Source of the DNA: Lysobacteraceae bacterium
GTDB taxonomy: Bacteria; Pseudomonadota; Gammaproteobacteria; Xanthomonadales; Xanthomonadaceae
Assembly (NCBI GenBank): GCA_008015095.1
Contig: SSEV01000021.1
Coordinates: 28,412 to 92,411, forward strand
Reading direction: 5' to 3'
Length of the DNA stretch: 64,000 bases
How positions within the stretch are numbered: position 1 is the stretch's first letter; the number at the start of each line of letters is the position of its first letter. Positions 26,728 through 34,904 of the stretch are shown piece after piece. The notes beneath the pieces were generated by a model. The model was given only the letters and a program-made list of their open reading frames with translations. It was not told where the DNA came from and did not search any database. A program made the position numbers and the translations under genes.

Positions 26728-27417
26728 TCAACCGGGCTCTTCGCAGTCGTAGGCGCGCAGCAGATCGGCGAGGGTCTTGCCCGACTCGTCGCGAAACCGC
26801 TCGGTAGTGACATCGACGCGGCTCAGGCGATCGACCCGGAAATTGCGGAAATCGGACCGCGATTCGCACCAGGCCGCGAGGGTCCACACTTCGCCCCAGA
26901 AAAAGCAACCGAGCGGACGCACGACCCGCGCGCTGATCCGCCCGCCCAGGTCGACATAGTCGATGTCCAGCTTGCATCTGCCATCGATGGCCTCGCGCAC
27001 ACGCAGCAGCCGCGCGCGGGTTTCGACGTCGGGCCCCACCGGCGGCGCGAAGATCGAAAGACTGTCCGCGGCCGCGCGTTCGACCGCAGGCAACACGCCC
27101 AGGATTTTCGACAATGCGTCTTCCGCGCTCGCGGCGAGCGCTTGATCGATCCGCGGTTGCGCGACCCTGACGCTGGCCACGAGCGCCTGGGCTTCCTGCG
27201 CGGTGAACATCAGCGGCGGCAGATCGAATCCCTGACGCATGCGGTAGCCCACGCCCGCCTCACCTTCGATCGGCACGCCCTGGGCCTGCAACACGGAGAT
27301 ATCGCGATAAACCGAACGCAGCGACACGCCGAATCGCTGCGAGATGAAAGCGGCCGTCGTCAAGCGACGGCCGCGGATGAGTTGCACGAGACGGAACAGG
27401 CGATCGGCGCGGCGCAT
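26728..27417 (-). CDS. YafY-type HTH/WYL transcriptional regulator
   Basis: 229 residues. The N-terminal helix-turn-helix ('RRADRLFRLVQLIRGRRLTTAAFISQRFGVSLRSVYRDI') is of the HTH_11 type. The middle is a WYL domain ending 'VVRPLGCFFWGEVWTLAAWCESRSDFRNFRVDRL'. WYL domains bind nucleic acid or ligands and control DNA damage, defence or metabolic genes. No operon partner is obvious; the next gene on this strand upstream is a VOC protein. It is a typical-length member with no sign of damage. Confidence 0.93.
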   Translation of the reverse strand: MRRADRLFRLVQLIRGRRLTTAAFISQRFGVSLRSVYRDISVLQAQGVPIEGEAGVGYRMRQGFDLPPLMFTAQEAQALVASVRVAQPRIDQALAASAEDALSKILGVLPAVERAAADSLSIFAPPVGPDVETRARLLRVREAIDGRCKLDIDYVDLGGRISARVVRPLGCFFWGEVWTLAAWCESRSDFRNFRVDRLSRVDVTTERFRDESGKTLADLLRAYDCEEPG

Positions 27418-27456
27418 GTGCGTGGGTTTGGAGCGGCCAGTGTGGCCCTGACTACA

Positions 27457-27492
27457 CGGCTCGACTAAGCGGCTCGACTAAGTGGCTCGATT
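27457..27492 (-). repeat. 13-base tandem repeat upstream of the WYL gene
   Basis: Two perfect copies of cggctcgactaag plus a partial third (tggctcgatt), between the VOC and WYL genes. Confidence 0.85.
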
Positions 27493-27578
27493 CCACTGCC
27501 CGAACCAACGGAACGACCCGATCGGCCGAATCGGCGGCTGTCAGCCATGGTTCGCCCATGCGGTTCGGCGCTTTGGAA

Positions 27579-27953
27579 TCAGTCGCCCATGTAGCAGCAG
27601 TTGAGTTTGTTGCCGTCGAGATCGCGGAAATAGGCCGCGTAGAAACCCGGATAACGCTGACCCGGCGCACCTTCGTCGGTACCGCCGAGCTCGATCGCCT
27701 TGGCGTAGAGACGATCGACCTGTTCGCGATTGCTCGCGGCCAAGGCCACCATTGTGCCGTTGCCGACCGTCGCCGCTTCCTTGTTGAAGGGATAGGTGAT
27801 ACCAAGCCCCGCGCCCGCTTCCGAATTGCCCCAGGCGATGAAGTAATCGGGTTCTTCCATGAAGCGTTTGGCCCCGATTTCGGCGAGGACGGCATCGTAG
27901 AAAGCGGCGGCGCGGGCAAGATCTTTGGTTCCGAGCGTGGCGTAAGCGAGCAT
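27579..27953 (-). CDS. VOC (glyoxalase-fold) family protein
   Basis: 124 residues from the ATG at 27953 ('MLAYATLGTKDLARAAAFYD'); the ORF track start is too far upstream. The beta-alpha-beta-beta-beta repeats of the VOC fold are visible, with 'YAAYFRDLDGNKLNCCYMGD' at the end supplying a typical metal-ligand position 'DLDGNKL'. Members are dioxygenases, isomerases or resistance proteins, often acting as dimers; the substrate here is unknown. The gene stands alone between the WYL regulator and an S4-domain gene. Confidence 0.88.
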   Translation of the reverse strand: MLAYATLGTKDLARAAAFYDAVLAEIGAKRFMEEPDYFIAWGNSEAGAGLGITYPFNKEAATVGNGTMVALAASNREQVDRLYAKAIELGGTDEGAPGQRYPGFYAAYFRDLDGNKLNCCYMGD

Positions 27954-28096
27954 GGTGGTATCCGGTTGGTTGGCTGATTGGTTGGGCAGATTGTCCGCGA
28001 CCGCTGCTGACACCCTTATGTCAGCAGCGTCGCGGCGACAGGAGTATCCTACGCCCGCTTCCACCGCAGACGATACCGTTCATCCGCCAGGAACCG

Positions 28097-28318
28097 ATGA
28101 TGCCGACGCTTCATTTCCGACTCGATCGCGATCATGTCGAACTGAATCAGTTGCTGAAACTCAACGGCGTCTGCGACAGCGGCGGCGCGGGCAAGCATCT
28201 GGTCGCGAGCGGGGCGGTCCGCGTCGACGGCGACGTCGAACTCCGCAAGACTTGCAAAATCCGCGCCGGCCAGACGGTCGAGGTCGGCGCGACCGTCATT
28301 CACGTCGTCGCGGACTGA
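28097..28318 (+). CDS. Small S4-domain RNA-binding protein, YbcJ-like
   Basis: 73 residues, of which nearly all is an S4 domain: 'VELNQLLKLNGVCDSGGAGKHLVASGAVRVDGDVELRKTCKIRAGQTVEV'. Stand-alone S4 proteins of this type bind structured RNA. The ATG start at 28097 has 'gaaccgatg' context and no strong ribosome site. A 15-base tandem duplication follows 23 bases after the stop. It fits the YbcJ family in length and motif. Confidence 0.9.
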   Translation: MMPTLHFRLDRDHVELNQLLKLNGVCDSGGAGKHLVASGAVRVDGDVELRKTCKIRAGQTVEVGATVIHVVAD

Positions 28319-28341
28319 CCTGCCGCGACGGACACGCTCGG

Positions 28342-28371
28342 TAGGCGTCCAATCCCTAGGCGTCCAATCCG
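28342..28371 (+). repeat. 15-base tandem duplication after the S4 gene
   Basis: taggcgtccaatccc followed by taggcgtccaatccg; one mismatch, in the last base. Confidence 0.9.
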
Positions 28372-28391
28372 TTCGCTTCCCGCGTCTTCGA

Positions 28392-28888
28392 TCATTCATC
28401 CTGCCACATGCGATCCGGCCGCACGATATTTGCTCGTGTTTCAGTCCACCCGACAGATTCCGATCCAGCCTGATGCCCGCGAAAGTCCATGTGAACGCGC
28501 GCTATGGTCATCGCCGGGTTCGTGAACGAAGCGCTGGCGGTGAACCGGCACGAGGCGAAGTGTATGCGGCGGCCTGGGCGGGCGTCGCCTGCAGACGATG
28601 GCGGACGCCAGGCGGAATGGGCAGCAGCAGGCCGAAGGTCGCCACGCCCTTGCTGAACCACTGCGCTGCGCCGGTACGGATGCGATCTCCGGGTCGCCAA
28701 ATCGCCTCGCCGAACATCGCATGCGCCACGCAGACGCCGACGAGCGCGCCAGCAACGCCAGCGCATCGATCCCTTGCGACAAACGTTGGCCCATGATGCC
28801 GCTGCCCACCACGATCGCGAGCAGGATCAGGCTGCCGAGAAACTCGGCTGAGAAACTCGGCCGATAACGCGCGCGTAGCGGGCCTCAT
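28392..28888 (-). pseudogene. Arsenic-operon aquaporin (AqpS-like), degenerate
   Basis: The start overlaps the arsC remnant by ATGA, preserving the old operon. The frame breaks at once in a 13-base tandem duplication, after which another frame reads 'AIVVGSGIMGQRLSQGIDALALLA', the first helix of arsenic-linked MIP channels. Then, without the first NPA box, comes 'VCVAHAMFGEAIW' and 'RTGAAQWFSKGVATFGLLLPI', meaning that about 80-100 codons are missing. A last frame carries the second NPA box 'TASASFTNPAMTIAR'. So there is one duplication, one internal deletion and at least one more frameshift. No function can remain. Confidence 0.8.
28836..28861 (-). repeat. 13-base tandem duplication inside the aquaporin remnant
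   Basis: Plus-strand copies cgagaaactcggc and tgagaaactcggc; the insertion shifts the aquaporin reading frame. Confidence 0.85.
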
Positions 28889-29391
28889 CCGGAACTCCTG
28901 CCGATCTCGCAGACCTCTCGTTCGGCTGTCAGCCTGTCGAGCTTCTCCAGTGGCAGCGCCGCCAACCATTCGATGCGCCTGCGCAACTCGGCGAAGGCCT
29001 TGAGATAAGCGTGCCTGCGCGTGCCCTCGTCGCCCTCGACCGCGGCGGGGCCGTCGACGCCCGGTGCGCGAGCATCGGCGCACCAAGCCATATCGGGCAG
29101 ATCTCTCCCGTGGCCTGATCGCAGTCCGTGATCACCGGATCCATTCGCGGCGCATCGGCAGTCGCAAACTCATCCCAGCCAGGACTTGCTGCGCGAACGC
29201 GTGATGTCGTATCCGATCTTCGCCGCCGGTTCGGCGACCATCGGCTGCACGTTCCCGCGCGGTCTGCTGCCGGCGCCTCAGGCGCGAAAGCGCCCTTCGC
29301 CGGGCACATTGAGCAAGGCTTCCGCCATCACGCTGCGCACGGAATTCCCGGTGCACAGCACCAGGATGGCGCTTATGACACCCATCGTCAT
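28885..29391 (-). pseudogene. Arsenate reductase (LMW-phosphatase type ArsC), degenerate
   Basis: Reading the minus strand, the P-loop 'ILVLCTGNSVRSVMAEALLN' is intact and starts from the ATG at 29391. An in-frame TGA follows 'GRFRA', after which the same frame continues as 'GAGSRPRGNVQPMVAE'. Near 'SKSWLG' the frame shifts to 'DEFATADAPRMDPVITDCDQ' with 'CPIWLGAPM', and shifts again to 'PAAVEGDEGTRRHAYLKAF' up to 'CEIG'. One stop and two frameshifts in 165 codons make sequencing error unlikely as the only cause. An intact enzyme would reduce arsenate using thioredoxin. Confidence 0.85.
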
Positions 29392-29617
29392 TGTCGGAAT
29401 CCGGATCTCAAGAGTGATTAGAGCCCAGGTGATCTCAACATCCAAGTGGCCGCGAATCTGATTTCGCTCGACGAACGGTCAGCGCAACTCAGCGTACGAA
29501 AGCGGGAGATAACGATGAGGTGTGCTCGGCGCCACAGCAGCGGCGCGTCATCCGGGCTGTCTGTGACGGCAAACCCACGACGCTGATCCCGTACGGCCAG
29601 AGCGTGGGCGAGGGTGC

Positions 29618-30604
29618 TCAGGCCAGCGGCAGCGACTGCTCCGCCTGGCAGAGTTCATCATGCCAGCGCTGCAGAATTTCGATCTGCGGATCGGTCTTGC
29701 CTTCCCCCAGAGTCTCCACATAGCGGCAGGAAGCGTAATCGCGCGCCTGATGCTCGTAGCGCTCGATCCAGTCGCGCCGCGACGACATCTCAGCGTGTTC
29801 GGGCCGCCAAGCGGCCGAATACGGCGGCCGCAGGCGTTGCATGCCGATCCGCCAAGGCTTGGGGCTGACCCGTGCGCGGAAGCACTGCTGGTGACGGCAC
29901 ATCCGCGCATAAAGCGCATCTACGCCCCATGCCCCGAAACAGGCGTCGACTTGTGGGTCGTTCGGATCGAAACGACGATGCACGGCGAGCAGGCGCAGAC
30001 CCGCAGGCGTGCGATAGATGCGCAGCCGCCATTCCGGCTTCTCGCGCAAAAAAGCCCGAATGCGCCGACGTGCGATCTGTTCGGCGCCGCCTCGGATGGC
30101 GATGAACGCCCCGTCCAATTTTTTTGCCAATGCGCCACTGAAGGTCAATGCCGCGAACACCGCGATGATGGCCGCCGGCACCGGTCGCCAATGCAGCAGC
30201 CCTTGCATCGTGGCCGCGACCGTCAGCGCCACAAGAAGCCCGGCGAGCAAGATTGACCGCAATCCGACAGGGCGCTCGAAATCGATATCCGCGAACAACA
30301 CGTCCGGCGTATTCAGGCATAAGGCGCCATATGCGTTGCGGGTGATCACCGTTTCGCCATCGCGGTCCACGATCTCCTCGCGGATCGGCACGCCATCGGC
30401 GCCATTGTAGGCAACGCGGCGCTCGTAACGCGCGAGATTTTCGCCAGCGAGGATGCGGTCGAAGGCTTCGCGCACGCGGCTCTGGGCATGCGCCTGCGCG
30501 TCCGCCTCGCTGATGTCCGACCAGCCGAAGCGACGCACCGTGACCTGGCGCTTGCGATCGCGGTGCTGCAAGCGGGCCTCGGACCAATAGCGGGGAATGA
30601 TCAT
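29618..30604 (-). CDS. Uncharacterised membrane protein
   Basis: 328 residues from the ATG at 30604 ('MIIPRYWSEARLQHRDRKRQV'). A soluble N-terminal part with 'QVTVRRFGWSDISEADAQAHAQSR' is followed by a hydrophobic pair, 'SILLAGLLVALTVAATM' and 'AAIIAVFAALTFSGALA', near residues 120-165. A basic, Arg-rich C-terminal part with 'RIYRTPAGLRLLAVHRRFDP' and 'WRPEHAEMSSRRDWIERYE' completes it. Similar proteins occur in other proteobacteria as hypotheticals. I can assign no function. The start of the ORF track at 30697 adds an unrelated leader. Confidence 0.8.
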   Translation of the reverse strand: MIIPRYWSEARLQHRDRKRQVTVRRFGWSDISEADAQAHAQSRVREAFDRILAGENLARYERRVAYNGADGVPIREEIVDRDGETVITRNAYGALCLNTPDVLFADIDFERPVGLRSILLAGLLVALTVAATMQGLLHWRPVPAAIIAVFAALTFSGALAKKLDGAFIAIRGGAEQIARRRIRAFLREKPEWRLRIYRTPAGLRLLAVHRRFDPNDPQVDACFGAWGVDALYARMCRHQQCFRARVSPKPWRIGMQRLRPPYSAAWRPEHAEMSSRRDWIERYEHQARDYASCRYVETLGEGKTDPQIEILQRWHDELCQAEQSLPLA

Positions 30605-30729
30605 GCGCGCTCCTTCCGGATTCCATGGGCGCTGCGGCCGAGCAGCGCCCTGTCCCGAGCATATCAGGCAATACCGCAGCGTTCCGCGGAGGCGCATCGA
30701 GTGCTGTCATCGCGGAACCCGGTCGAAGC

Positions 30730-31392
30730 TCAGCGCCCCGCATCAGCGCCTCCGCGTACGGCCTCTACGCCGGCCGCGCCATCGCCCAGATGCCGACGCA
30801 GGAAGGCCAGCACCCGGTTGTAATACTTCAACTGATTCTCGTGCCCGTAGACGCCATGGCTTTCGTCGGCGAAATACCGAGTCTCCAGCGGTTTACCGGC
30901 TTTTTCATCGCCTCTTCCATCGCGCGCGCGCGCTCGAACGAAACCCGATGATCGTGATGGCCGTGAACCAACAGCACGCCGGCGCGGATTCTCGCGACAG
31001 GCTTCACCGGCGATTGCTCGTACAACGCGGCTTCATCGTCACCAACCGCCTCGTCAAGATAACGCCTGCCCCAGCGAGTGCGATGGGTATCGCCCCATTT
31101 GCGGGTCAGCACGAGGTTGCTGGCGCCTGCAGCCGAGATCGCGCATTTGAACAGGTCAGGCTCGCGGGCGGCGCTCATCAGCGCGGCATAACCGCCGAAA
31201 CTGGTTCCCCAGATGCACATCCGCTTCGGATCGATCCGACCGCCCTCCATCACCCACCGCGCGCCGTCGACGATATCGTCGATGATCTTGCCGCCCCATT
31301 CGCGATAGCCCGAACGTTCGAAACTCCTTCCGAAGCCTGCGGAACCGCGCAAATTCACTCGCAAAACGCCATGGCCCTGAGGCGGCGTCGTG
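30730..31392 (-). pseudogene. Prolyl oligopeptidase (S9) family peptidase, 3' remnant
   Basis: Only the C-terminal alpha/beta-hydrolase part survives, beginning 'GHGVLRVNLRGSAGFG' directly after the helicase stop codon. Ser of 'IWGTSFGGYAALMSA' and Asp of 'VHGHHDHRVSF' are present. After 'AMEEAMK' a one-base loss shifts the frame; the rest continues elsewhere as 'GKPLETRYFADESHGVYGHENQLKYYNRVL', holding the catalytic His. The whole propeller domain and start are missing, so the gene is dead whichever way the frameshift is read. An upstream deletion probably joined it to the helicase gene. Confidence 0.88.
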
Positions 31393-31395
31393 GGC

Positions 31396-33312
31396 TCAGC
31401 CCTTGCGCGGGCCCTTGCGTGGGCCCTTGTGCGAAGTTTTGCCGTCGCGCGATGGCTTGGGCGCACGCGGCTTCGGCGCATGCGACTTAGGCAAATGCGC
31501 CTTCGACGCGTGTTGCTTCGAAGCATGCGGCTTGGTTTCATGCGGCTTGGAGGTGTGCGTCGCGGGTTTATGCGATTTTGCAGTGTGCCGATGGGCCGCT
31601 CCGGTCCCGCCGTCCGCATCGGTCTCGTCGAGGCGATGCAAGCGCAACATCTGTCCGGAGACTCGCACTTTCTTCAGATGCATCAACAGCGGGCGCGGCA
31701 TGCCCTCCGGCAGGTCCAGGATGGAATGATCGTCATGGATATCGATCCTACCGATGTATCTGCTGTCGAGTTCGGCCTCGTTGGCGATCGCGCCAACGAT
31801 ATTGGCCGGCTTGACCCCATGAATACGCCCGACCTCGATGCGATAGGTTTCCATGCCCGGCTCGGGCGCCGCGCGCGGAGCGATGTCCTTGCGTCGCGGC
31901 GGGGAGGCGTCGTCCCGCACCGCCGAGGGCATGCGATCCGGCCTTGGCGGCTCTGCTCGCTCGCGTTTGCGTTCTGGGGCGAGCAGCAACGGCGCATCGC
32001 CTTGCAACAGTTTCGCCAATGCCGCGGCGATCTCCACGGCGGGCACGTCGTGCTCGCGTTCGTAGCGTTCAATCAGCTCGCGGAAAAACCCCAGCTCGCC
32101 CGCACCCGCGGATTCGCGCGCGAGCGTATCGGCGATGCGTCCCAGGAACTTACCGACTCTCGCATCGTTGACCTGCTCCACGCTGGGCAGCGCCATTTCC
32201 GCAATCGGCTGCCGAGTCGCGCGCTCGATCGCGCGCAACATGCCTTTTTCCCGCGGGCTCACGAACAGGATCGCTTCGCCGCTGCGCCCGGCGCGACCGG
32301 TACGGCCGATACGATGAACGTAGCTCTCGGTGTCGTAGGGAATGTCGTAGTTGAGCACGTGGCTGATCCGCTCGACATCGAGACCGCGCGCGGCGACATC
32401 AGTCGCGACCAGAATATCGAGCTTGCCGTCTTTGAGTTGCTGGATGGTCTTCTCGCGTTGCGCCTGCGCGATGTCGCCATTGATCGCGGCTGCGGCCAGA
32501 CCGCGCGCTTGTAATTTCTCGGCCAGTTCCTCGGTCGCAGACTTGGTGCGCGCGAACACGATCATCGCGTCGTAGGGTTCTGCTTCGAGGATGCGGGTGA
32601 GGGCGTCGAGTTTGTGCACACCGCCGACGAACCAGTAGCGCTGGCGGATATTGGCCGCCGTCGTGGTCTTCGCGGCGATGGTGACTTCGACCGGGTCGCG
32701 CAGATAGGTCTGGGCGATGCGCCGGATCTGCGCCGGCATGGTCGCCGAGAACAGCGCAACCTGACGCGATTCCGGCGTCTTCTTCAGCACCGATTCGACG
32801 TCCTCGATGAACCCCATCCGCAGCATCTCGTCGGCCTCGTCGAGCACCAGCGCATGCAGCGCGGAAAGGTCGAGCGTGCCGCGCTCGAGGTGATCGATCA
32901 CCCGGCCCGGGGTGCCGACGACGACGTGCACACCGCGTTTGAGCGATTGCAACTGCGGGTAGTAGCTCTGTCCCCCGTAGATCGGCAGAACATGGAAGCC
33001 CGGCAATTTGGCCGCGTAACGCTGGAACGCTTCGGCGACCTGGATCGCCAATTCGCGGGTCGGCGCCAACACCAGCACCTGAGGCACGGCGCGGGCGAGA
33101 TCCAGACGCGCGAGCAAGGGGAGGGCGAACGCGGCGGTCTTGCCGGTCCCGGTCTGCGCCTGGCCGAGGACATCGCGCCCCGAGAGCAAAGCCGGAATGG
33201 TCGCGGCCTGGATCGGCGATGGCGATTCATAGCCGACCTCGCTCACCGCAGCCATGAGGGCATCGGGCAGGCCTAGATCGGAAAAGCGCGGCGTCTGGGG
33301 TTCGGTCGACAT
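31396..33312 (-). CDS. DEAD-box RNA helicase, DeaD/CsdA type, with His/Lys-rich repeat tail
   Basis: 638 residues. All helicase motifs are present: Q motif 'SPIQAATIPALL', 'AQTGTGKTAAFAL', 'APTRELAIQ', 'LVLDEADEMLRMGF', 'FSATMP', 'ATDVAARGLDVERI' and 'YVHRIGRTGRAGRSG'. Residues about 490-560 form the DbpA-type RNA-binding fold ('GAIANEAELDSRYIGRIDIHDDHSILDLPEGMP'). The last 70 residues are a low-complexity tail of repeated 'KPHASK'-like units ending 'KGPRKGPRKG'. It unwinds RNA in ribosome assembly or mRNA decay, often in the cold. The start at 33312 fits the family N-terminus. Confidence 0.93.
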   Translation of the reverse strand: MSTEPQTPRFSDLGLPDALMAAVSEVGYESPSPIQAATIPALLSGRDVLGQAQTGTGKTAAFALPLLARLDLARAVPQVLVLAPTRELAIQVAEAFQRYAAKLPGFHVLPIYGGQSYYPQLQSLKRGVHVVVGTPGRVIDHLERGTLDLSALHALVLDEADEMLRMGFIEDVESVLKKTPESRQVALFSATMPAQIRRIAQTYLRDPVEVTIAAKTTTAANIRQRYWFVGGVHKLDALTRILEAEPYDAMIVFARTKSATEELAEKLQARGLAAAAINGDIAQAQREKTIQQLKDGKLDILVATDVAARGLDVERISHVLNYDIPYDTESYVHRIGRTGRAGRSGEAILFVSPREKGMLRAIERATRQPIAEMALPSVEQVNDARVGKFLGRIADTLARESAGAGELGFFRELIERYEREHDVPAVEIAAALAKLLQGDAPLLLAPERKRERAEPPRPDRMPSAVRDDASPPRRKDIAPRAAPEPGMETYRIEVGRIHGVKPANIVGAIANEAELDSRYIGRIDIHDDHSILDLPEGMPRPLLMHLKKVRVSGQMLRLHRLDETDADGGTGAAHRHTAKSHKPATHTSKPHETKPHASKQHASKAHLPKSHAPKPRAPKPSRDGKTSHKGPRKGPRKG

Positions 33313-33472
33313 GAACGCTCTGTTGGTTCTGGGGAAGATATGACGGACCGGGTCGTGGTCCAGCGAAAGGGAGCAACCATCATCGTGCGAGACGCAAGCA
33401 TCGCATCCCGCATTCTGTCCCCTCGTCCTGGGGTGCTTGCTCCAATCCTACGTTGACGACGGTCGGCCTAAC

Positions 33473-33500
33473 GACAGCGGGGCGATGACAGCGGGGCGAT
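33473..33500. repeat. 14-base perfect tandem duplication
   Basis: Two copies of gacagcggggcgat in the gap between the helicase and Rossmann-protein genes. Confidence 0.9.
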
Positions 33501-33533
33501 AACGGCAGGTCATTGACAACAGGTCAACCATCA

Positions 33534-34262
33534 TCAGGCCGGCAGCAATTGTTCGGATTCGATGCAATGGCAACCGGGTTCGGCGGTGATCGCCGCTTCG
33601 AGCAAGGCCTGCGCGATCGCTTCCGCCGGCACAACCCGATAACGGCGAGGGATCAGCGGCCCGACCGCCCGCAACAAACGCATGCTCGCATGTTCCAGCG
33701 GCCTGCGCCGTTCGCGCTGTCCGTCGATCACCGACGGCCTGACGATGGTCAGCGAAAGAAAACCGAGCTTGCGCAGGACCTGTTCGGTCTCGCCCTTGAT
33801 GCGCAGATAGTACGAAGCCCGCGATCGATGGTCGGCGCCGAGCGACGAGTTCAGGGCAAACGCATAAGCGCCGTGACGTTGCGCGCACTCCGCCGCCATC
33901 TGCACATAATCCAGATCAACGCGACGGAACGCCGCCCGCGAGCCAGCCTGCCGCATGGTCGTTCCCAGCGTGCAAATCACCGCATCCACCTCCCACCAAG
34001 GCGCGTCGGCCGGCAAGCGCTCGTAGTCGACGATCGGAGTCTCTAATTTCGAAGCGGCGAATCCGGATATTTCAGGCATGGAATCACCGGGCGACGAATT
34101 GATCATCGCGGCGTTCTTCGGTATGCCATCCAACGCCGATTCGACCTTGATCGGACGTCGAACCGGCGCGATCACCCGCTCGATACGCCCATCGGCGAGC
34201 GCCAGTTCCAGCGCATGGCGGCCGACCAATCCGCTGGCGCCGACGATCAAGAGTCGAATCAT
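33534..34262 (-). CDS. NAD(P)-binding Rossmann protein, atypical SDR family
   Basis: 242 residues from the ATG at 34262 ('MIRLLIVGASGLVGRHALELAL'). The dinucleotide site is 'VGASGLVG'. 'VDAVICTLGTTMRQAGSRAAFRRVDLDYV' and 'SSLGADHRSRASYYLRIKGETEQVL' match the NAD-dependent epimerase/HTATIP2-like group, with the YxxxK motif as 'YYLRIKGE'. It probably acts as a reductase or redox-sensing protein. It is a single gene. The substrate is unknown. Family length is normal. Confidence 0.88.
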   Translation of the reverse strand: MIRLLIVGASGLVGRHALELALADGRIERVIAPVRRPIKVESALDGIPKNAAMINSSPGDSMPEISGFAASKLETPIVDYERLPADAPWWEVDAVICTLGTTMRQAGSRAAFRRVDLDYVQMAAECAQRHGAYAFALNSSLGADHRSRASYYLRIKGETEQVLRKLGFLSLTIVRPSVIDGQRERRRPLEHASMRLLRAVGPLIPRRYRVVPAEAIAQALLEAAITAEPGCHCIESEQLLPA

Positions 34263-34329
34263 CGAGGAAGGGTACGCCATTTACGGCCGCACTTGCCTAT
34301 TGCTCCTGATCGGCCGGATGATCGGGCCT

Positions 34330-34370
34330 GCTCCAACCAAGCTTGCTCCAGCCAGGCTCGCTCCAATCCA
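34330..34370 (+). repeat. 15-base imperfect tandem repeat upstream of the DUF1428 gene
   Basis: gctccaaccaagctt, gctccagccaggctc and a partial gctccaatcca. A related 'gcttgctccaatccta' occurs at 33435 on the other side of the Rossmann gene. Confidence 0.75.
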
Positions 34371-34393
34371 TACACGGCCACGTGGAGGTTGCC

Positions 34394-34753
34394 ATGTCCT
34401 ATGTCGATGGTTTCGTTGTGCCAGTCCCCCACGGCAAACTCGCCGAATACAGAAAAATCGCCCGTATGGCCGGCAAGGTCTGGCGCGATCATGGCGCCCT
34501 GGAATACGTGGAGACCGTGGCCGACGACGTGAAACCGGGCAAGCTGACGTCCTTTCCCCAGGCGGTCAAGCTCAAACCGGACGAAGTGGTGGTGTTTTCC
34601 TGGATCGTCTACAAATCGCGCCGCGACCGCGACCGGATCAACAAACTGGTGATGGCCGACCCGCGTCTAGCCGCGATGATGGATCCGAAGTCGATGCCGT
34701 TCGACGCCAGACGGATGTTCTGGGGCGGCTTCAAAACAATGGTGCGACTGTAA
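34394..34753 (+). CDS. DUF1428 domain protein
   Basis: 119 residues from the ATG at 34394, which has GGAGG seven bases upstream. 'MSYVDGFVVPVPHGKLAEYRKIARMAGKVWRDHGALEYVETVADD' and 'VVVFSWIVYKSRRDRDRINKLVMADPRL' are typical of the family, a small dimeric alpha-beta barrel fold (ferredoxin-like, as in antibiotic-biosynthesis monooxygenases). The role of the family is not settled. The protein is cytoplasmic and full length. It stands alone between a divergent Rossmann gene and a convergent TrbM-like gene. Confidence 0.92.
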   Translation: MSYVDGFVVPVPHGKLAEYRKIARMAGKVWRDHGALEYVETVADDVKPGKLTSFPQAVKLKPDEVVVFSWIVYKSRRDRDRINKLVMADPRLAAMMDPKSMPFDARRMFWGGFKTMVRL

Positions 34754-34817
34754 TCAACGGAAGGCTGCCGCCACGACTCCAGATCCCAGGTTCGGATACG
34801 GACGAATACGGCAGACA

Positions 34818-34849
34818 TAAAAAACAAGGCGGGGTCTCCCCCGCCTTGT
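34818..34849 (-). terminator. Rho-independent terminator of the TrbM-like gene
   Basis: Arms acaaggcgggg/ccccgccttgt around a 4-base loop; on the minus strand the stem runs into TTTTTTATG. It starts 55 bases past the gene's stop. Confidence 0.9.
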
Positions 34850-34904
34850 CGTGCTATCCAGCGCTGACTCCGGCTTGCGGAGCGCGCGCCGCGATTGGAG
34901 CAGA

